DNA of 64,000 nt, taken from NCBI GenBank assembly GCA_002356515.1, contig AP017605.1, positions 7,239,020-7,303,019 on the forward strand. Reading direction: 5' to 3'. The notes under the pieces were generated by a model. That model was not told the DNA's origin. It was given only the letters and a program-made list of their open reading frames with translations, and searched no databases. Of the stretch, positions 1-7,850 are shown in pieces. How positions within the stretch are numbered: the first letter of the stretch is position 1; the number at the start of each line of letters is the position of its first letter. The DNA comes from Mesorhizobium loti. Its GTDB lineage: Bacteria > Pseudomonadota > Alphaproteobacteria > Rhizobiales > Rhizobiaceae. The translations under genes were made by a program, and so were the position numbers.

Positions 1-848
1 TCATCGCGCTTCCCATCGGGCTGCTGATGATCGCCGGGCATCTCGATCTCTCCGTCGGCTCGATGGTTCCCGCCAGCTCGATGACCATTGCCATCCTGTC
101 GGGCCATTACGGCCTGCCGATCATCGTCGGCATCCTTGCAGCACTTGGCCTGGGGCTCGGCGTCGGCTTCATCAACGGCGTGCTGGTGATCCGCACCAAG
201 GTGCCGTCCTTCGTCGTTACGCTGGCCACGCTGTTCGCACTGGCCGGACTGACGCTCGGCCTCTCGGTCATCCTGTCCGGCAGCACCAGCGTCGCGCTGA
301 AGAGCGGCCCCACCGCCAAGCTCCTGTTCGGCGACTATCTCGGCGGCAAGTTCGAGGTGACACTGTTCTGGTGGATCGCAGCCATCCTGATCGTCGGCTT
401 CATCCTGAACTTCTCGCGTTTCGGCAACTGGATCCTGGCCATGGGCGGTGACGCCGTCAGTGCCCGCAACGCCGGCATCCCGACCGACCGGGTGACCATA
501 GCGCTGTTCATGAGCAGCGGCCTTTGCGCCTCCTTCGTCGGCATGTCGCAGGCGATCCTCTACAACAGCGCCCAGGTGGCCGCCGGGCAGTCCTTCATCT
601 TCAACTCGATCATCGCGGTGGTCATCGGCGGCGTGCTGCTTACCGGCGGCTATGGTTCGGTGGTCGGCATCGTCTTGGGCACGCTGACTTTCGCCATCGT
701 CAACCAGGGCATTTTCTACACCGGCTTCGACGCCAACTGGGCGAGCCTGATCATCGGCGTCCTGCTGCTCGCCGCCGTGCTGATGAACAACACCTTCCGC
801 ACCGTGGCGCTGACCTACGCACCACGTGCCAAACCGAGGGCACGCTGA
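1..848 (+). CDS. Sugar ABC transporter permease, RbsC/FrcC type (5' end outside window)
   Basis: Inner-membrane permease of a carbohydrate ABC importer. The reading frame is open from base 3, so the start lies upstream; the first ATG seen, at 27, is internal. Early residues read MIAGHLDLSVGSM, the conserved motif of the RbsC/XylH/FrcC permease family. Several hydrophobic segments follow, then the family segment GGDAVSARNAGIPTDRV around residue 142 (counted from base 27). The stop codon at 846-848 shares a base with the ATG of the ATPase gene, so the two are translationally coupled. The substrate-binding protein and probably a regulator should lie upstream of the window. The sugar cannot be named from the permease; the downstream enzymes suggest a catabolic substrate. 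Confidence 0.9.
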   Translation, partial: IALPIGLLMIAGHLDLSVGSMVPASSMTIAILSGHYGLPIIVGILAALGLGLGVGFINGVLVIRTKVPSFVVTLATLFALAGLTLGLSVILSGSTSVALKSGPTAKLLFGDYLGGKFEVTLFWWIAAILIVGFILNFSRFGNWILAMGGDAVSARNAGIPTDRVTIALFMSSGLCASFVGMSQAILYNSAQVAAGQSFIFNSIIAVVIGGVLLTGGYGSVVGIVLGTLTFAIVNQGIFYTGFDANWASLIIGVLLLAAVLMNNTFRTVALTYAPRAKPRAR

Positions 849-1672
849 TGACCACGCCCCTGCTCAAACTAACCGCAATCAACAAGTCGTTCGGCCCGAT
901 CGACGTGCTCCACGACATCTCGCTCGAGGTCAACCGAGGCGAGGTGCTGTGCCTGCTCGGCGACAATGGCGCCGGCAAGTCGACGCTGATCAAGATCCTC
1001 TCCGGCGTCCACAGGCCGACATCGGGCACGATGGAAATGGACGGTAAATCGGTCGCCTTCGACAGCCCCCGTGATGCCAGCGACCATGGCATCGCGACCG
1101 TTCACCAGTTCGGCGGCACGTTCCCGCTGATGAGCATAGGCCGCTCCTTCTTCGTCGGCGCCGAGCCGACGCGGCGCTGGGGGCCGCTCATCATCTACGA
1201 CCGCAAGCGGGCCAATGAGATCGCCGTCACCGAGATGCGCCAGCTCGGCATCACCCGCATCGACGACGGCGATCGCCTCGTCGGCGGACTGTCGGGTGGC
1301 GAACGCCAGGCGCTGGCGATCGCACGCGCCGTGCATTTCGGCGCCAGCGTGCTAATCCTCGACGAGCCGACGGCGGCGCTTGGCGTCAAGGAGGCGGCGC
1401 ATGTGCTGCGCATTGTGCTCCAGGCGCGCCGCAAGGGCATCGCGGTGATCTTCATCACCCACAATGTCGTCCATGCGCTGACCGTCGGCGACCATTTTGC
1501 CGTGCTCATCAGAGGCGCCAAGGCCGCCGATTTCCGCAAGGGCGAGAAAAGCCGCGAGGCGATCACCGACCTGATGGCCGGCGGCGAGCAGATGGCCGAG
1601 CTCGAAGCCGAGATCGAGAGCTTCTCCGCCACCGATGACGGGCATGCACCGCAGGGCGCGAGCCATGCATGA
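848..1672 (+). CDS. Sugar ABC transporter ATP-binding protein, single-domain FrcA type
   Basis: ATPase of the sugar importer, 274 aa. Walker A is GDNGAGKST from about residue 38, the signature is LSGGERQAL, and Walker B is VLILDEPTAALG with the switch histidine in FITHN. It has one nucleotide-binding domain, unlike the duplicated ~500 aa RbsA type, so it resembles the FrcA group. The start ATG overlaps the permease stop by one base; a longer frame upstream is a shadow of the permease. The C-terminal ~25 residues are acidic and low in complexity. A gap of 110 bases separates it from the ferredoxin gene on the same strand. Confidence 0.9.
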   Translation: MTTPLLKLTAINKSFGPIDVLHDISLEVNRGEVLCLLGDNGAGKSTLIKILSGVHRPTSGTMEMDGKSVAFDSPRDASDHGIATVHQFGGTFPLMSIGRSFFVGAEPTRRWGPLIIYDRKRANEIAVTEMRQLGITRIDDGDRLVGGLSGGERQALAIARAVHFGASVLILDEPTAALGVKEAAHVLRIVLQARRKGIAVIFITHNVVHALTVGDHFAVLIRGAKAADFRKGEKSREAITDLMAGGEQMAELEAEIESFSATDDGHAPQGASHA

Positions 1673-1782
1673 CCAGCGAAGACGCCCATCTCTCCTCCTC
1701 CCGGGCATCTTCCTGTGCGGTCGGCGGAAATCCCGCCGGCCGCCCTTTTTCAACCAACCAAAGAACAGACGGCAGAGTGACA

Positions 1783-2094
1783 ATGGCAAAGTGGATTGAT
1801 GCGTGCGCGACCGATGACATCGACGAAGAGGACGTCATCCGCTTCGATCACGAGGGCCGGACATTCGCCATCTACCGCAGTCCCGACGACGCGTTCTTCT
1901 GCACCGACGGGCTGTGCACGCATGAGAAGGTGCATCTGAGCGAAGGGCTGGTTATGGAACACAGGATCGAATGCCCGAAACACAGCGGTGTGTTCGATTA
2001 CCGGACTGGCGAGGCGCTGCGCGCACCGGTCTGCGTGAACCTGAAAACCTACACCACCAAGGTCGAGGACGGCCGCGTGTACATCGAGGTCTGA
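1783..2094 (+). CDS. Rieske-type [2Fe-2S] ferredoxin, MocE-like
   Basis: Small soluble Rieske ferredoxin, 103 aa. The cluster motif is complete: C45-T-H47, sixteen residues, then C64-P-K-H67, giving the two Cys and two His ligands. It resembles MocE, the ferredoxin of rhizopine catabolism in rhizobia, and electron donors to Rieske oxygenases. The ATG at 1783 is preferred to an in-frame start at 1669, because the upstream segment lies in the ATPase tail and intergenic DNA. The stop at 2092-2094 is followed one base later by the next ATG, so the genes are probably cotranscribed. No oxygenase or ferredoxin reductase is visible in the window; its redox partner is unknown. Confidence 0.85.
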   Translation: MAKWIDACATDDIDEEDVIRFDHEGRTFAIYRSPDDAFFCTDGLCTHEKVHLSEGLVMEHRIECPKHSGVFDYRTGEALRAPVCVNLKTYTTKVEDGRVYIEV

Positions 2095-2095
2095 C

Positions 2096-2878
2096 ATGTC
2101 CGATACTTTCACCCTTGCGGCTTGCGTCGAAATGCTCTGGCGCGACCGGCCGATGGAATGGCGCGTCAAGCGCCTCACCGAAATGGGTTTCCAGGTCGGC
2201 CTCTGGAACTGGCCCGAGCACGATCTCGCAATGCTGGAGAAATCCGGCGCGACCTTCTCGATCATGAACGGTTATTTGCGTGGCCGGCTGGCCGATGACG
2301 AGGGTGCCACCGAACTTTTGAAGACGGCGAAGGAGACGGCGGCGGTCGGCAAGCGCCTCGGCGTCGCCCGGCTCAATCTGCACGGCACCGGGCTTGGCGA
2401 TGGCGGCCTGCCTGTCACGCCCTGCGAGATCGTCACCGGCGCCATGTGGCTCAAGGCGCGCGACACGCTGAACCGCATCGCCGACCTCGCCGAGGCGGAA
2501 GGCGTGACCTTTACGCTGGAGAATCTGAACCTGCCGGTCGACCATCCCGGCGTACCATTCGGGCGCGCGCAGGATACGCTGGCGCTGGTCTCTGATGTCG
2601 ACCGGCCTGGCCTGCGCCTCAATCTCGATCTCTACCATGCGCAGATCGGCGAAGGGAATCTGATCGAGCTGTGCCGCGCCTGCCTGCCATGGATCGGCGA
2701 GGTTCAGGTGGCCGACGTGCCCGGACGCATGGAGCCCGGCACCGGCGAGATCAATTACCGGGGCATTGCCCATGCGCTGAAGGACATGGGCTATCGCGGG
2801 CCGGTGGGCATGGAGGCATTCGCCTCCGGTGACCCCGAAGCGGCCCTGCAGGCCTTTCGCGAAGCTTTCACTGTCTGA
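2096..2878 (+). CDS. Hydroxypyruvate isomerase-like TIM-barrel protein
   Basis: 260 aa protein of the xylose-isomerase-like TIM-barrel superfamily, closest by eye to hydroxypyruvate isomerase (Hyi) and related ketose epimerases. Supporting motifs are the LENLN strand with a metal-ligand Glu, LNLDLYHAQIGEG, and VPGRMEPGTGEINY followed by a C-terminal GMEAF strand; these provide the divalent-metal ligands in the family. It would isomerise or epimerise a small hydroxy-keto acid or sugar. It starts one base after the ferredoxin stop and ends 10 bases before the PanB-like gene, so all three are likely one operon with the transporter. The substrate is inferred only from family resemblance. Confidence 0.82.
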   Translation: MSDTFTLAACVEMLWRDRPMEWRVKRLTEMGFQVGLWNWPEHDLAMLEKSGATFSIMNGYLRGRLADDEGATELLKTAKETAAVGKRLGVARLNLHGTGLGDGGLPVTPCEIVTGAMWLKARDTLNRIADLAEAEGVTFTLENLNLPVDHPGVPFGRAQDTLALVSDVDRPGLRLNLDLYHAQIGEGNLIELCRACLPWIGEVQVADVPGRMEPGTGEINYRGIAHALKDMGYRGPVGMEAFASGDPEAALQAFREAFTV

Positions 2879-2888
2879 GGGAAAAAGA

Positions 2889-3701
2889 ATGGTCACCAAG
2901 AACAGCCGGCCCACCGTTGCCGACATCCGCGCCATGAAGGGCCGCGGCCAGAAGATTTCCATGCTGTACGTCACCTCGCTCGAAGAGGCTGCGGCAGCCG
3001 ACGCCGCCGGCATCGACATGCTTTCGATCGAGGGCCGCTTCTTCTCGCCCGAGATGCGTGAGGCGGCCGGCCGCTGCTTCGTGCAGGTCGGGCTTCCCTA
3101 CGGTCCCGCGGGCAATCTGGTCACGGCGGAGGACTATCTGAAAACCGCCTACCACTTCATGCGCATCGGCGGCGACTGCTTCTACTGTGCCGCCTCGCTC
3201 GACATCCAGAAGACGCTCTGTGACAACGCCGTGCCGGTCGTCGCCCATGTCGGCCTGATCCCCTCGCAATGCACCTGGACCGGCGGCTTCAAGGCCGTCG
3301 GCAGGACGGCCGAGAGCGCGCGTGCTGTGTGGGACCACGTCAAGCGTCTCGAAACCATCGGCTGCTTCGGCGCCGAGCTGGAAGTGGTGCCGGACCGGAT
3401 TGCCGAACTGATCACCCGGAGCACGCCGATGATCATGCTTGGCATGGGCGCCGGACCGCATGCCGACGCGCAGTACCTGTTCAGCGAGGATGTGCTCGGC
3501 CACACCGCAGGCCACAGACCGCGCCACGCCAAGACCTATCGCAACTTCGCCGCCGAATATGAGCGGCTGCAGCGCGAGCGCATCGCCGCCTATCGCGAGT
3601 TCATCTCCGACGTGAAGACCGGCGCCTATCCCGAGCCGCAGCACCTCGTCTCGATCGCCGACGAAGAACTCGCGGCTTTCAAGGCTCCGCTTGGCCTCTG
3701 A
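2889..3701 (+). CDS. Divergent ketopantoate hydroxymethyltransferase (PanB)-like protein
   Basis: 270 aa protein of the PEP-mutase/isocitrate-lyase superfamily, recognisably PanB-like: H120-VGLIPSQ matches the HIGLTPQ motif, ELEVVP matches the LECVP catalytic segment (Glu kept), and GMGAGPHADAQYL with a following TAGHRPRHAK matches the PanB C-terminal core. By eye, however, the three acidic residues that bind the metal in PanB (two Asp and one Glu) are replaced in IEGRFF, VQVGLPYG and FYCAAS. It is therefore probably not a true pantothenate enzyme but another C-C bond lyase or aldolase of the fold. The ATG at 2889 follows GGGAAAAAG; an upstream in-frame start at 2829 would overlap the isomerase gene and is rejected. 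Confidence 0.75.
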   Translation: MVTKNSRPTVADIRAMKGRGQKISMLYVTSLEEAAAADAAGIDMLSIEGRFFSPEMREAAGRCFVQVGLPYGPAGNLVTAEDYLKTAYHFMRIGGDCFYCAASLDIQKTLCDNAVPVVAHVGLIPSQCTWTGGFKAVGRTAESARAVWDHVKRLETIGCFGAELEVVPDRIAELITRSTPMIMLGMGAGPHADAQYLFSEDVLGHTAGHRPRHAKTYRNFAAEYERLQRERIAAYREFISDVKTGAYPEPQHLVSIADEELAAFKAPLGL

Positions 3702-3733
3702 CTGAAATCGTTTTGGGCGCCGACAGGCGTGGC

Positions 3734-3760
3734 AGGAGCGACGGCTGTCCGCCGCTCCTT
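3734..3760. terminator. Hairpin between convergent genes, possible terminator
   Basis: Inverted repeat with 11-base arms (3734-3744 and 3749-3759, one mismatch) and a CTGT loop. It lies between the stop of the PanB-like gene (+) and the stop of the L,D-transpeptidase (-). There is no real T-run on either side, so termination is an inference from position. Confidence 0.4.
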
Positions 3761-3768
3761 CAATCGGA

Positions 3769-4599
3769 TCAGAAGATCGCGTTCGTGACCGCTTTGACCG
3801 GCCCGAGCAGCACCGATCCGTCGGGCACGCCGGCGTCGATCGGGATGGCCTTGTGGTTCGCCGTCGCTGCCGCCACCTGCGGTTGGCTGGCATCGCTGGT
3901 CACGATGACAGGAGTCTTCGACGGCACGCGGTCGTAGAGATCGATGATGTCCTGGTTCATCAGGCGCACGCAGCCGGATGAGACCGACTTGCCGATCGAC
4001 TTCCATTCCGGCGAGCCGTGCAGGCGGTAAAGCGTGTCCACATTGCCCTGGAAGAGGTAGAGCGCTCGGGCGCCGAGCGGGTTTTTCAGCCCGCCGGGCA
4101 TGCCGCCATTGTCGGCGCTGTACTGCTTCAATTCCGGCTGCCGGGCGACCATTTCATCCGGCGGCGTCCATTTCGGCCATTTCTGCTTCCACTGGACGAC
4201 AGCGTCGCCCGACCATTCGAAGCCGGCGCGGCCGAGGCCGACGCCATAGCGGATCGCCTGACCGCCTGGACGAACCAGATAGAGGAAATGGCCTGTCGTA
4301 TCGACGACAATGGTTCCCGGCTTCTGCCCGGTCGGGTCGGGAACGATCTGGCGCAGGAACTGCGGATCGATCCTGTCGACGGGGATGGCCGGCAGGTCGA
4401 AGCCGCCATCGCTGACGGCCGCGTACATCGACGCATAATCGGCAAGCGGCGGCTCGACATAGGTTGGCGGCGGTGGCTCTACCGGGCCCGGCCCGGTGGT
4501 GGCGCATGCGGAAACCGCGATCGAGGCGGCGCCCAATGCTGCGGCGTTGAGGAAGCCGCGACGGCTCAGGCGATAGGATTCGATTTCGGTTATGGACAT
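3769..4599 (-). CDS. L,D-transpeptidase (ErfK/YbiS/YcfS/YnhG family)
   Basis: Exported peptidoglycan-modifying enzyme, 276 aa. The N-terminus carries a twin-arginine-like motif SRRGFLNAAALGAAS followed by a lipobox-like SACA, so it is exported and may be lipidated. A proline-rich linker (PPPPTYVEPP) leads to the YkuD catalytic domain with the motif HGSPEW and SSGCVRLMNQD, containing the catalytic His and Cys. These enzymes make 3-3 cross-links or attach proteins to peptidoglycan in the periplasm; rhizobial genomes usually carry many. It is transcribed towards the PanB-like gene and has 168 bases of leader before the dehalogenase gene. Confidence 0.9.
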   Translation of the reverse strand: MSITEIESYRLSRRGFLNAAALGAASIAVSACATTGPGPVEPPPPTYVEPPLADYASMYAAVSDGGFDLPAIPVDRIDPQFLRQIVPDPTGQKPGTIVVDTTGHFLYLVRPGGQAIRYGVGLGRAGFEWSGDAVVQWKQKWPKWTPPDEMVARQPELKQYSADNGGMPGGLKNPLGARALYLFQGNVDTLYRLHGSPEWKSIGKSVSSGCVRLMNQDIIDLYDRVPSKTPVIVTSDASQPQVAAATANHKAIPIDAGVPDGSVLLGPVKAVTNAIF

Positions 4600-4767
4600 G
4601 ACTGCCTTCTTTAAGACTCAAATCGCAACAAAGCGTCAATACGCCGATCGCCGTTGCAGGTGCCTGACAACACCTGGGGCGATAGGCGGTTCCGATTCTG
4701 GCCCGAACGTGGACAAACAAAGGCGAAGCTGTGACTGCGCCGCCACTGTGGCGCCAGGGCCACAGGC

Positions 4768-5430
4768 CTAGCTGCCGGACACCAATGCTTCGAGGGTCGG
4801 CAGGATCAGGGCCGGTGGGAAGTCCCGATATTCCTCGGGCTGGTTGGAGCGGTTGATCCACACCGTGCGAAAGCCGAATTTGGTGGCGCCCGCAATGTCC
4901 CAGCGATTGGAGGACTGGAAGGACACCGCACCGGGATAGAGCCGCCAGCCGGTGGCGACCATGTCGTAGACCGCTGGATCGGTCTTGAAGCGGCGTACCG
5001 CATCGACGGAATAGATGTCGTCCAGAACCTGGTCGAGCGCGGCCGATTTGACCGCCGCTTCCAGCATTTCGGGAGAACCGTTGGAAAGGATCGCCAGCCT
5101 GGCTCCCGAAGCCTTGAGCGCCTTCAACACGGCCGGCACTTCCGGGTAGCAATCCAGTCGCCAATAGGCTTCCAGCAATTTTGATCTGAGACCGGGATCT
5201 GCCGAAGGGACCTTGCGCAAGGCGAAGTCGAGCGCCTGTTCTGTCAGTTGCCAGAAGTCGGCATAGGCGCCCATCAGTGTGCGCACCCAGGAATATTCGA
5301 GCTGCTTGGCACGCCAGATTTCGGACAGCAACTGGCCGTCGGGTCCGATCTGGTCGGCATGGCGGCGCACGGCGGCATGCACGTCGAACAGCGTGCCGTA
5401 GGCGTCGAAAACATAGGCGGCGTATTGCAT
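4768..5430 (-). CDS. Haloacid dehalogenase, type II (L-2-haloacid dehalogenase family)
   Basis: 220 aa cytoplasmic HAD-superfamily hydrolase. Motif I is FDAYGTLFD with nucleophile D9, motif II is LSNGSP, and the type II signature SSNRWDIAGA is present near the C-terminus. The usual (Y/F)KPDP before motif III reads FKTDP, a small deviation. The ATG at 5430 places D9 at the normal distance from the N-terminus; a start at 5466 would add 12 unrelated residues. It may dehalogenate short 2-haloacids, but many family members have other phosphatase-like roles. It is divergent from the aminotransferase gene. Confidence 0.85.
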   Translation of the reverse strand: MQYAAYVFDAYGTLFDVHAAVRRHADQIGPDGQLLSEIWRAKQLEYSWVRTLMGAYADFWQLTEQALDFALRKVPSADPGLRSKLLEAYWRLDCYPEVPAVLKALKASGARLAILSNGSPEMLEAAVKSAALDQVLDDIYSVDAVRRFKTDPAVYDMVATGWRLYPGAVSFQSSNRWDIAGATKFGFRTVWINRSNQPEEYRDFPPALILPTLEALVSGS

Positions 5431-5585
5431 GGCAACAGTTTTGAGGCGAGGCGGGCCAAGGTGCAAGCCTTGATTGCATCGCGCCCGCCGCTGGCCTCAA
5501 CAAAACTCCCCTATGCCCGTTGACGGCAGCCGCCAAAGCGTCATCCAATGTTGTCACACAAGATTGATCGGAACGGGATAACGCA

Positions 5586-6464
5586 ATGACACTGGCGGCA
5601 GCGGCGCAATCCGCGACATGGACCTTCGTCGATGGTGACTGGTACGAGGGCAACGTCGCCATTCTGGGGCCGCGCAGCCACGCCATGTGGCTCGGCACCA
5701 GCGTGTTCGACGGCGCGCGCTGGTTCGAGGGCGTGGCGCCCGACCTCGACCTTCATGCCAGGCGGGTGAACGCCTCGGCGATCGCGCTTGGCCTCAAGCC
5801 GAACATGTCGCCCGAACAGATCGTCGGGCTGACCTGGGATGGATTGAAGAAATTCGACGGCAAGACGGCGGTCTATATCAGGCCGATGTACTGGGCCGAG
5901 CATGGCGGCTATATGGGCGTGCCGGCCGATCCCGCCTCGACGCGTTTCTGCCTCTGCCTCTATGAATCGCCGATGATCTCGCCGACCGGGTTTTCGGTGA
6001 CGGTGTCGCCGTTCCGGCGCCCGACAATCGAAACCATGCCGACCAACGCCAAGGCCGGATGCCTTTATCCCAACAACGGCCGCGCGATTCTCGAAGCCAA
6101 GATGCGCGGCTTTGACAATGCGCTGGTGCTGGACATGCTCGGCAACGTCGCCGAGACCGGAAGCTCCAACATCTTCCTGGTCAAGGACGGCCACGTGCTG
6201 ACGCCGGCGCCGAACGGCACCTTCCTGTCCGGCATCACCCGCTCGCGCACGATGACGCTGCTCGGGGAGTACGGCTTCAAGACGACGGAAAAGACGCTGT
6301 CCGTTCGCGATTTCCTCGAGGCGGACGAAATCTTTTCGACCGGCAACCATTCCAAGGTGGTGCCGATCACGCGCATCGAGGATCGCAATTTGCAACCCGG
6401 GCCGGTGGCCAAGAAGGCGCGCGAGCTCTATTGGGACTGGGCGCATTCGACGTCGGCTGGCTGA
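5586..6464 (+). CDS. Branched-chain amino acid aminotransferase (class IV)
   Basis: 292 aa PLP-dependent aminotransferase of fold type IV, converting branched-chain amino acids and their 2-oxo acids. The Schiff-base lysine is K156 in TNAKAGCLYPN; the conserved VAETGSSNIF carries the Glu (E190) that contacts the PLP ring nitrogen; TFLSGITRSR is the phosphate-binding turn. The length is typical. Rhizobial genomes often carry this shorter IlvE paralogue beside a separate biosynthetic IlvE, so the exact role (biosynthesis or catabolism) is open. It is a single gene, divergent from the dehalogenase. Confidence 0.88.
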   Translation: MTLAAAAQSATWTFVDGDWYEGNVAILGPRSHAMWLGTSVFDGARWFEGVAPDLDLHARRVNASAIALGLKPNMSPEQIVGLTWDGLKKFDGKTAVYIRPMYWAEHGGYMGVPADPASTRFCLCLYESPMISPTGFSVTVSPFRRPTIETMPTNAKAGCLYPNNGRAILEAKMRGFDNALVLDMLGNVAETGSSNIFLVKDGHVLTPAPNGTFLSGITRSRTMTLLGEYGFKTTEKTLSVRDFLEADEIFSTGNHSKVVPITRIEDRNLQPGPVAKKARELYWDWAHSTSAG

Positions 6465-6640
6465 CGCGCCGGCCCGGCCTTTTTGTCGCTGCGCGGTTCG
6501 CGCGGGAAAACCGTGTGACAGTTTTCTGGAACCCGCTTAGAAAGGGTACCGGCGCTTCACTTCCGGAGTTGCCCCAGCTCAATCCAGACCTATCTTAATC
6601 CGGTATCCACACCGGATTTTTCCACGAGGGAGTACTACCC

Positions 6641-7240
6641 ATGGCTTTTGAATTGCCCGCTCTGCCCTACGACTATGAGGCCTTGCAGCCTTACATGTCG
6701 AAAGAGACGCTGGAGTATCACCACGACAAGCACCACAAGGCGTATGTCGACAACGGCAACAAGTTGGCCGCCGAGGCGGGGCTTGGCGACCTGTCGGTCG
6801 AAGAGGTGGTCAAGCAGTCGTTCGGCAAGAATGCCGGCCTCTTCAACAATGCCGCGCAGCACTACAACCACATCCATTTCTGGAAGTGGATGAAGAAGGG
6901 CGGCGGCGGCAACAAGCTGCCAGGCGCGCTGCAGAAGGCAGTCGACAGCGATCTCGGCGGCTACGACAAGTTCAAGGCTGATTTCATCGCCGCGGGCACC
7001 ACGCAGTTCGGTTCGGGCTGGGCCTGGGTTTCCGTCAAGGACGGCAAGCTGGCGATTTCGAAGACCCCGAACGGTGAAAATCCGCTCGTTCATGGCGCTT
7101 CGCCGATCCTCGGCGTCGACGTCTGGGAGCACTCCTATTACATCGATTACCGCAACGCCCGCCCGAAATATCTCGAGGCCTTCGTCGACAGCCTGATCAA
7201 CTGGGATCATGTGCTGGAACTCTACGAAAAGGCGAAGTGA
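6641..7240 (+). CDS. sodB: Superoxide dismutase, Fe/Mn type
   Basis: 199 aa iron or manganese superoxide dismutase, converting superoxide to oxygen and peroxide. Metal ligands are visible: H27 in YHHDKHH, a second His in AAQHYNHIHFW, and Asp and His in DVWEHSYYIDY. The motif FGSGWAWV is typical of the family. A GAGGGAG ribosome-binding site lies just before the ATG and a strong terminator follows, so it is monocistronic. Metal choice (Fe or Mn) cannot be settled by eye; no export signal is visible, so it is cytoplasmic or non-classically exported. Confidence 0.95.
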   Translation: MAFELPALPYDYEALQPYMSKETLEYHHDKHHKAYVDNGNKLAAEAGLGDLSVEEVVKQSFGKNAGLFNNAAQHYNHIHFWKWMKKGGGGNKLPGALQKAVDSDLGGYDKFKADFIAAGTTQFGSGWAWVSVKDGKLAISKTPNGENPLVHGASPILGVDVWEHSYYIDYRNARPKYLEAFVDSLINWDHVLELYEKAK

Positions 7241-7251
7241 TCGATCGTCAG

Positions 7252-7285
7252 AAAGGCCCCGGCAATCCCGGGGCTTTTCTTTTTC
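7252..7285 (+). terminator. Rho-independent terminator after superoxide dismutase
   Basis: Perfect 7-base GC stem (7256-7262 and 7268-7274) with a 5-base loop, flanked by AAAG upstream and a T-rich run TTTTCTTTTT downstream. It starts 11 bases after the sod stop codon. Confidence 0.9.
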
Positions 7286-7403
7286 TGTAGCGATGTCGGT
7301 GGCTGCGAAGGCACGGCAAAAATCGCCCGGGGGAAGGGAATATTTAGCCCGCTGCTTCCGTTAACGCCCTGTCCCCAAATACCTTCATCATGGAGCCAAA
7401 TGA

Positions 7404-7841
7404 ATGAGAAAGCTTGTCATCGCCATCTCTATGCTCACCTTCGCCGGTTCGGCGGCCTTCGCCGACCCGATCCTCGACCGGCAGGCTCTGATGAAGGAGC
7501 GCGGAAAGATCGTCGGCGGCTTGGCGAAAGTGGCCAAGGGCGAGGATCCCTTTGATGCTGCAGCCGTGCTTACACAACTCCAGGCGTTGCAGGCGAATGC
7601 TGAGAAGCTCGACGTGGACGCGTTGTTCCCTGCAGGCAGCGATGCCGGCGACACCACGGCGGGTCCGAAGATCTGGGAAGATATGGCAGGCTTCAAGGCT
7701 ACCGAGGACAAATATCTCGCCGACGTCAAGGCCGCGACCGCTGCTGCTCCTGCCGACGTTGATGCGCTGAAGGGGCAGATCAACACCCTCGGTGGCGATT
7801 GCGGCACCTGTCACCAGACCTACCGGGTCAAAAAGGGCTGA
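7404..7841 (+). CDS. Cytochrome c' (class II c-type cytochrome)
   Basis: 145 aa periplasmic cytochrome. It has a signal peptide ending SAAFA-D and a single C-terminal haem motif C133-GTC-H137, the position typical of four-helix-bundle class II cytochromes. Such proteins bind NO or act in electron transfer and nitrosative stress protection. It is followed directly by a dihaem cytochrome c gene, so the two are probably cotranscribed and matured by the Ccm system encoded at 35768-39814. The start at 7404 is chosen because another ATG four bases upstream is in a frame without a signal peptide. Confidence 0.88.
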   Translation: MRKLVIAISMLTFAGSAAFADPILDRQALMKERGKIVGGLAKVAKGEDPFDAAAVLTQLQALQANAEKLDVDALFPAGSDAGDTTAGPKIWEDMAGFKATEDKYLADVKAATAAAPADVDALKGQINTLGGDCGTCHQTYRVKKG

Positions 7842-7850
7842 TTGCCTGAC

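Noticed and set aside
1952..3019. 355-codon frame on the - strand over the isomerase and PanB-like genes
   Set aside because: Shadow frame; the plus-strand proteins show catalytic motifs and operon spacing.
4154..5698. 514-codon frame on the - strand spanning the L,D-transpeptidase, dehalogenase and aminotransferase start
   Set aside because: It overlaps three recognisable genes in another frame and has no motif.
6465..6640. Terminator after the aminotransferase gene
   Set aside because: The GC-rich CGCCGGCCCGGCC stretch before TTTTTG cannot form a stem with a loop of three or more bases, so no reliable hairpin was found.
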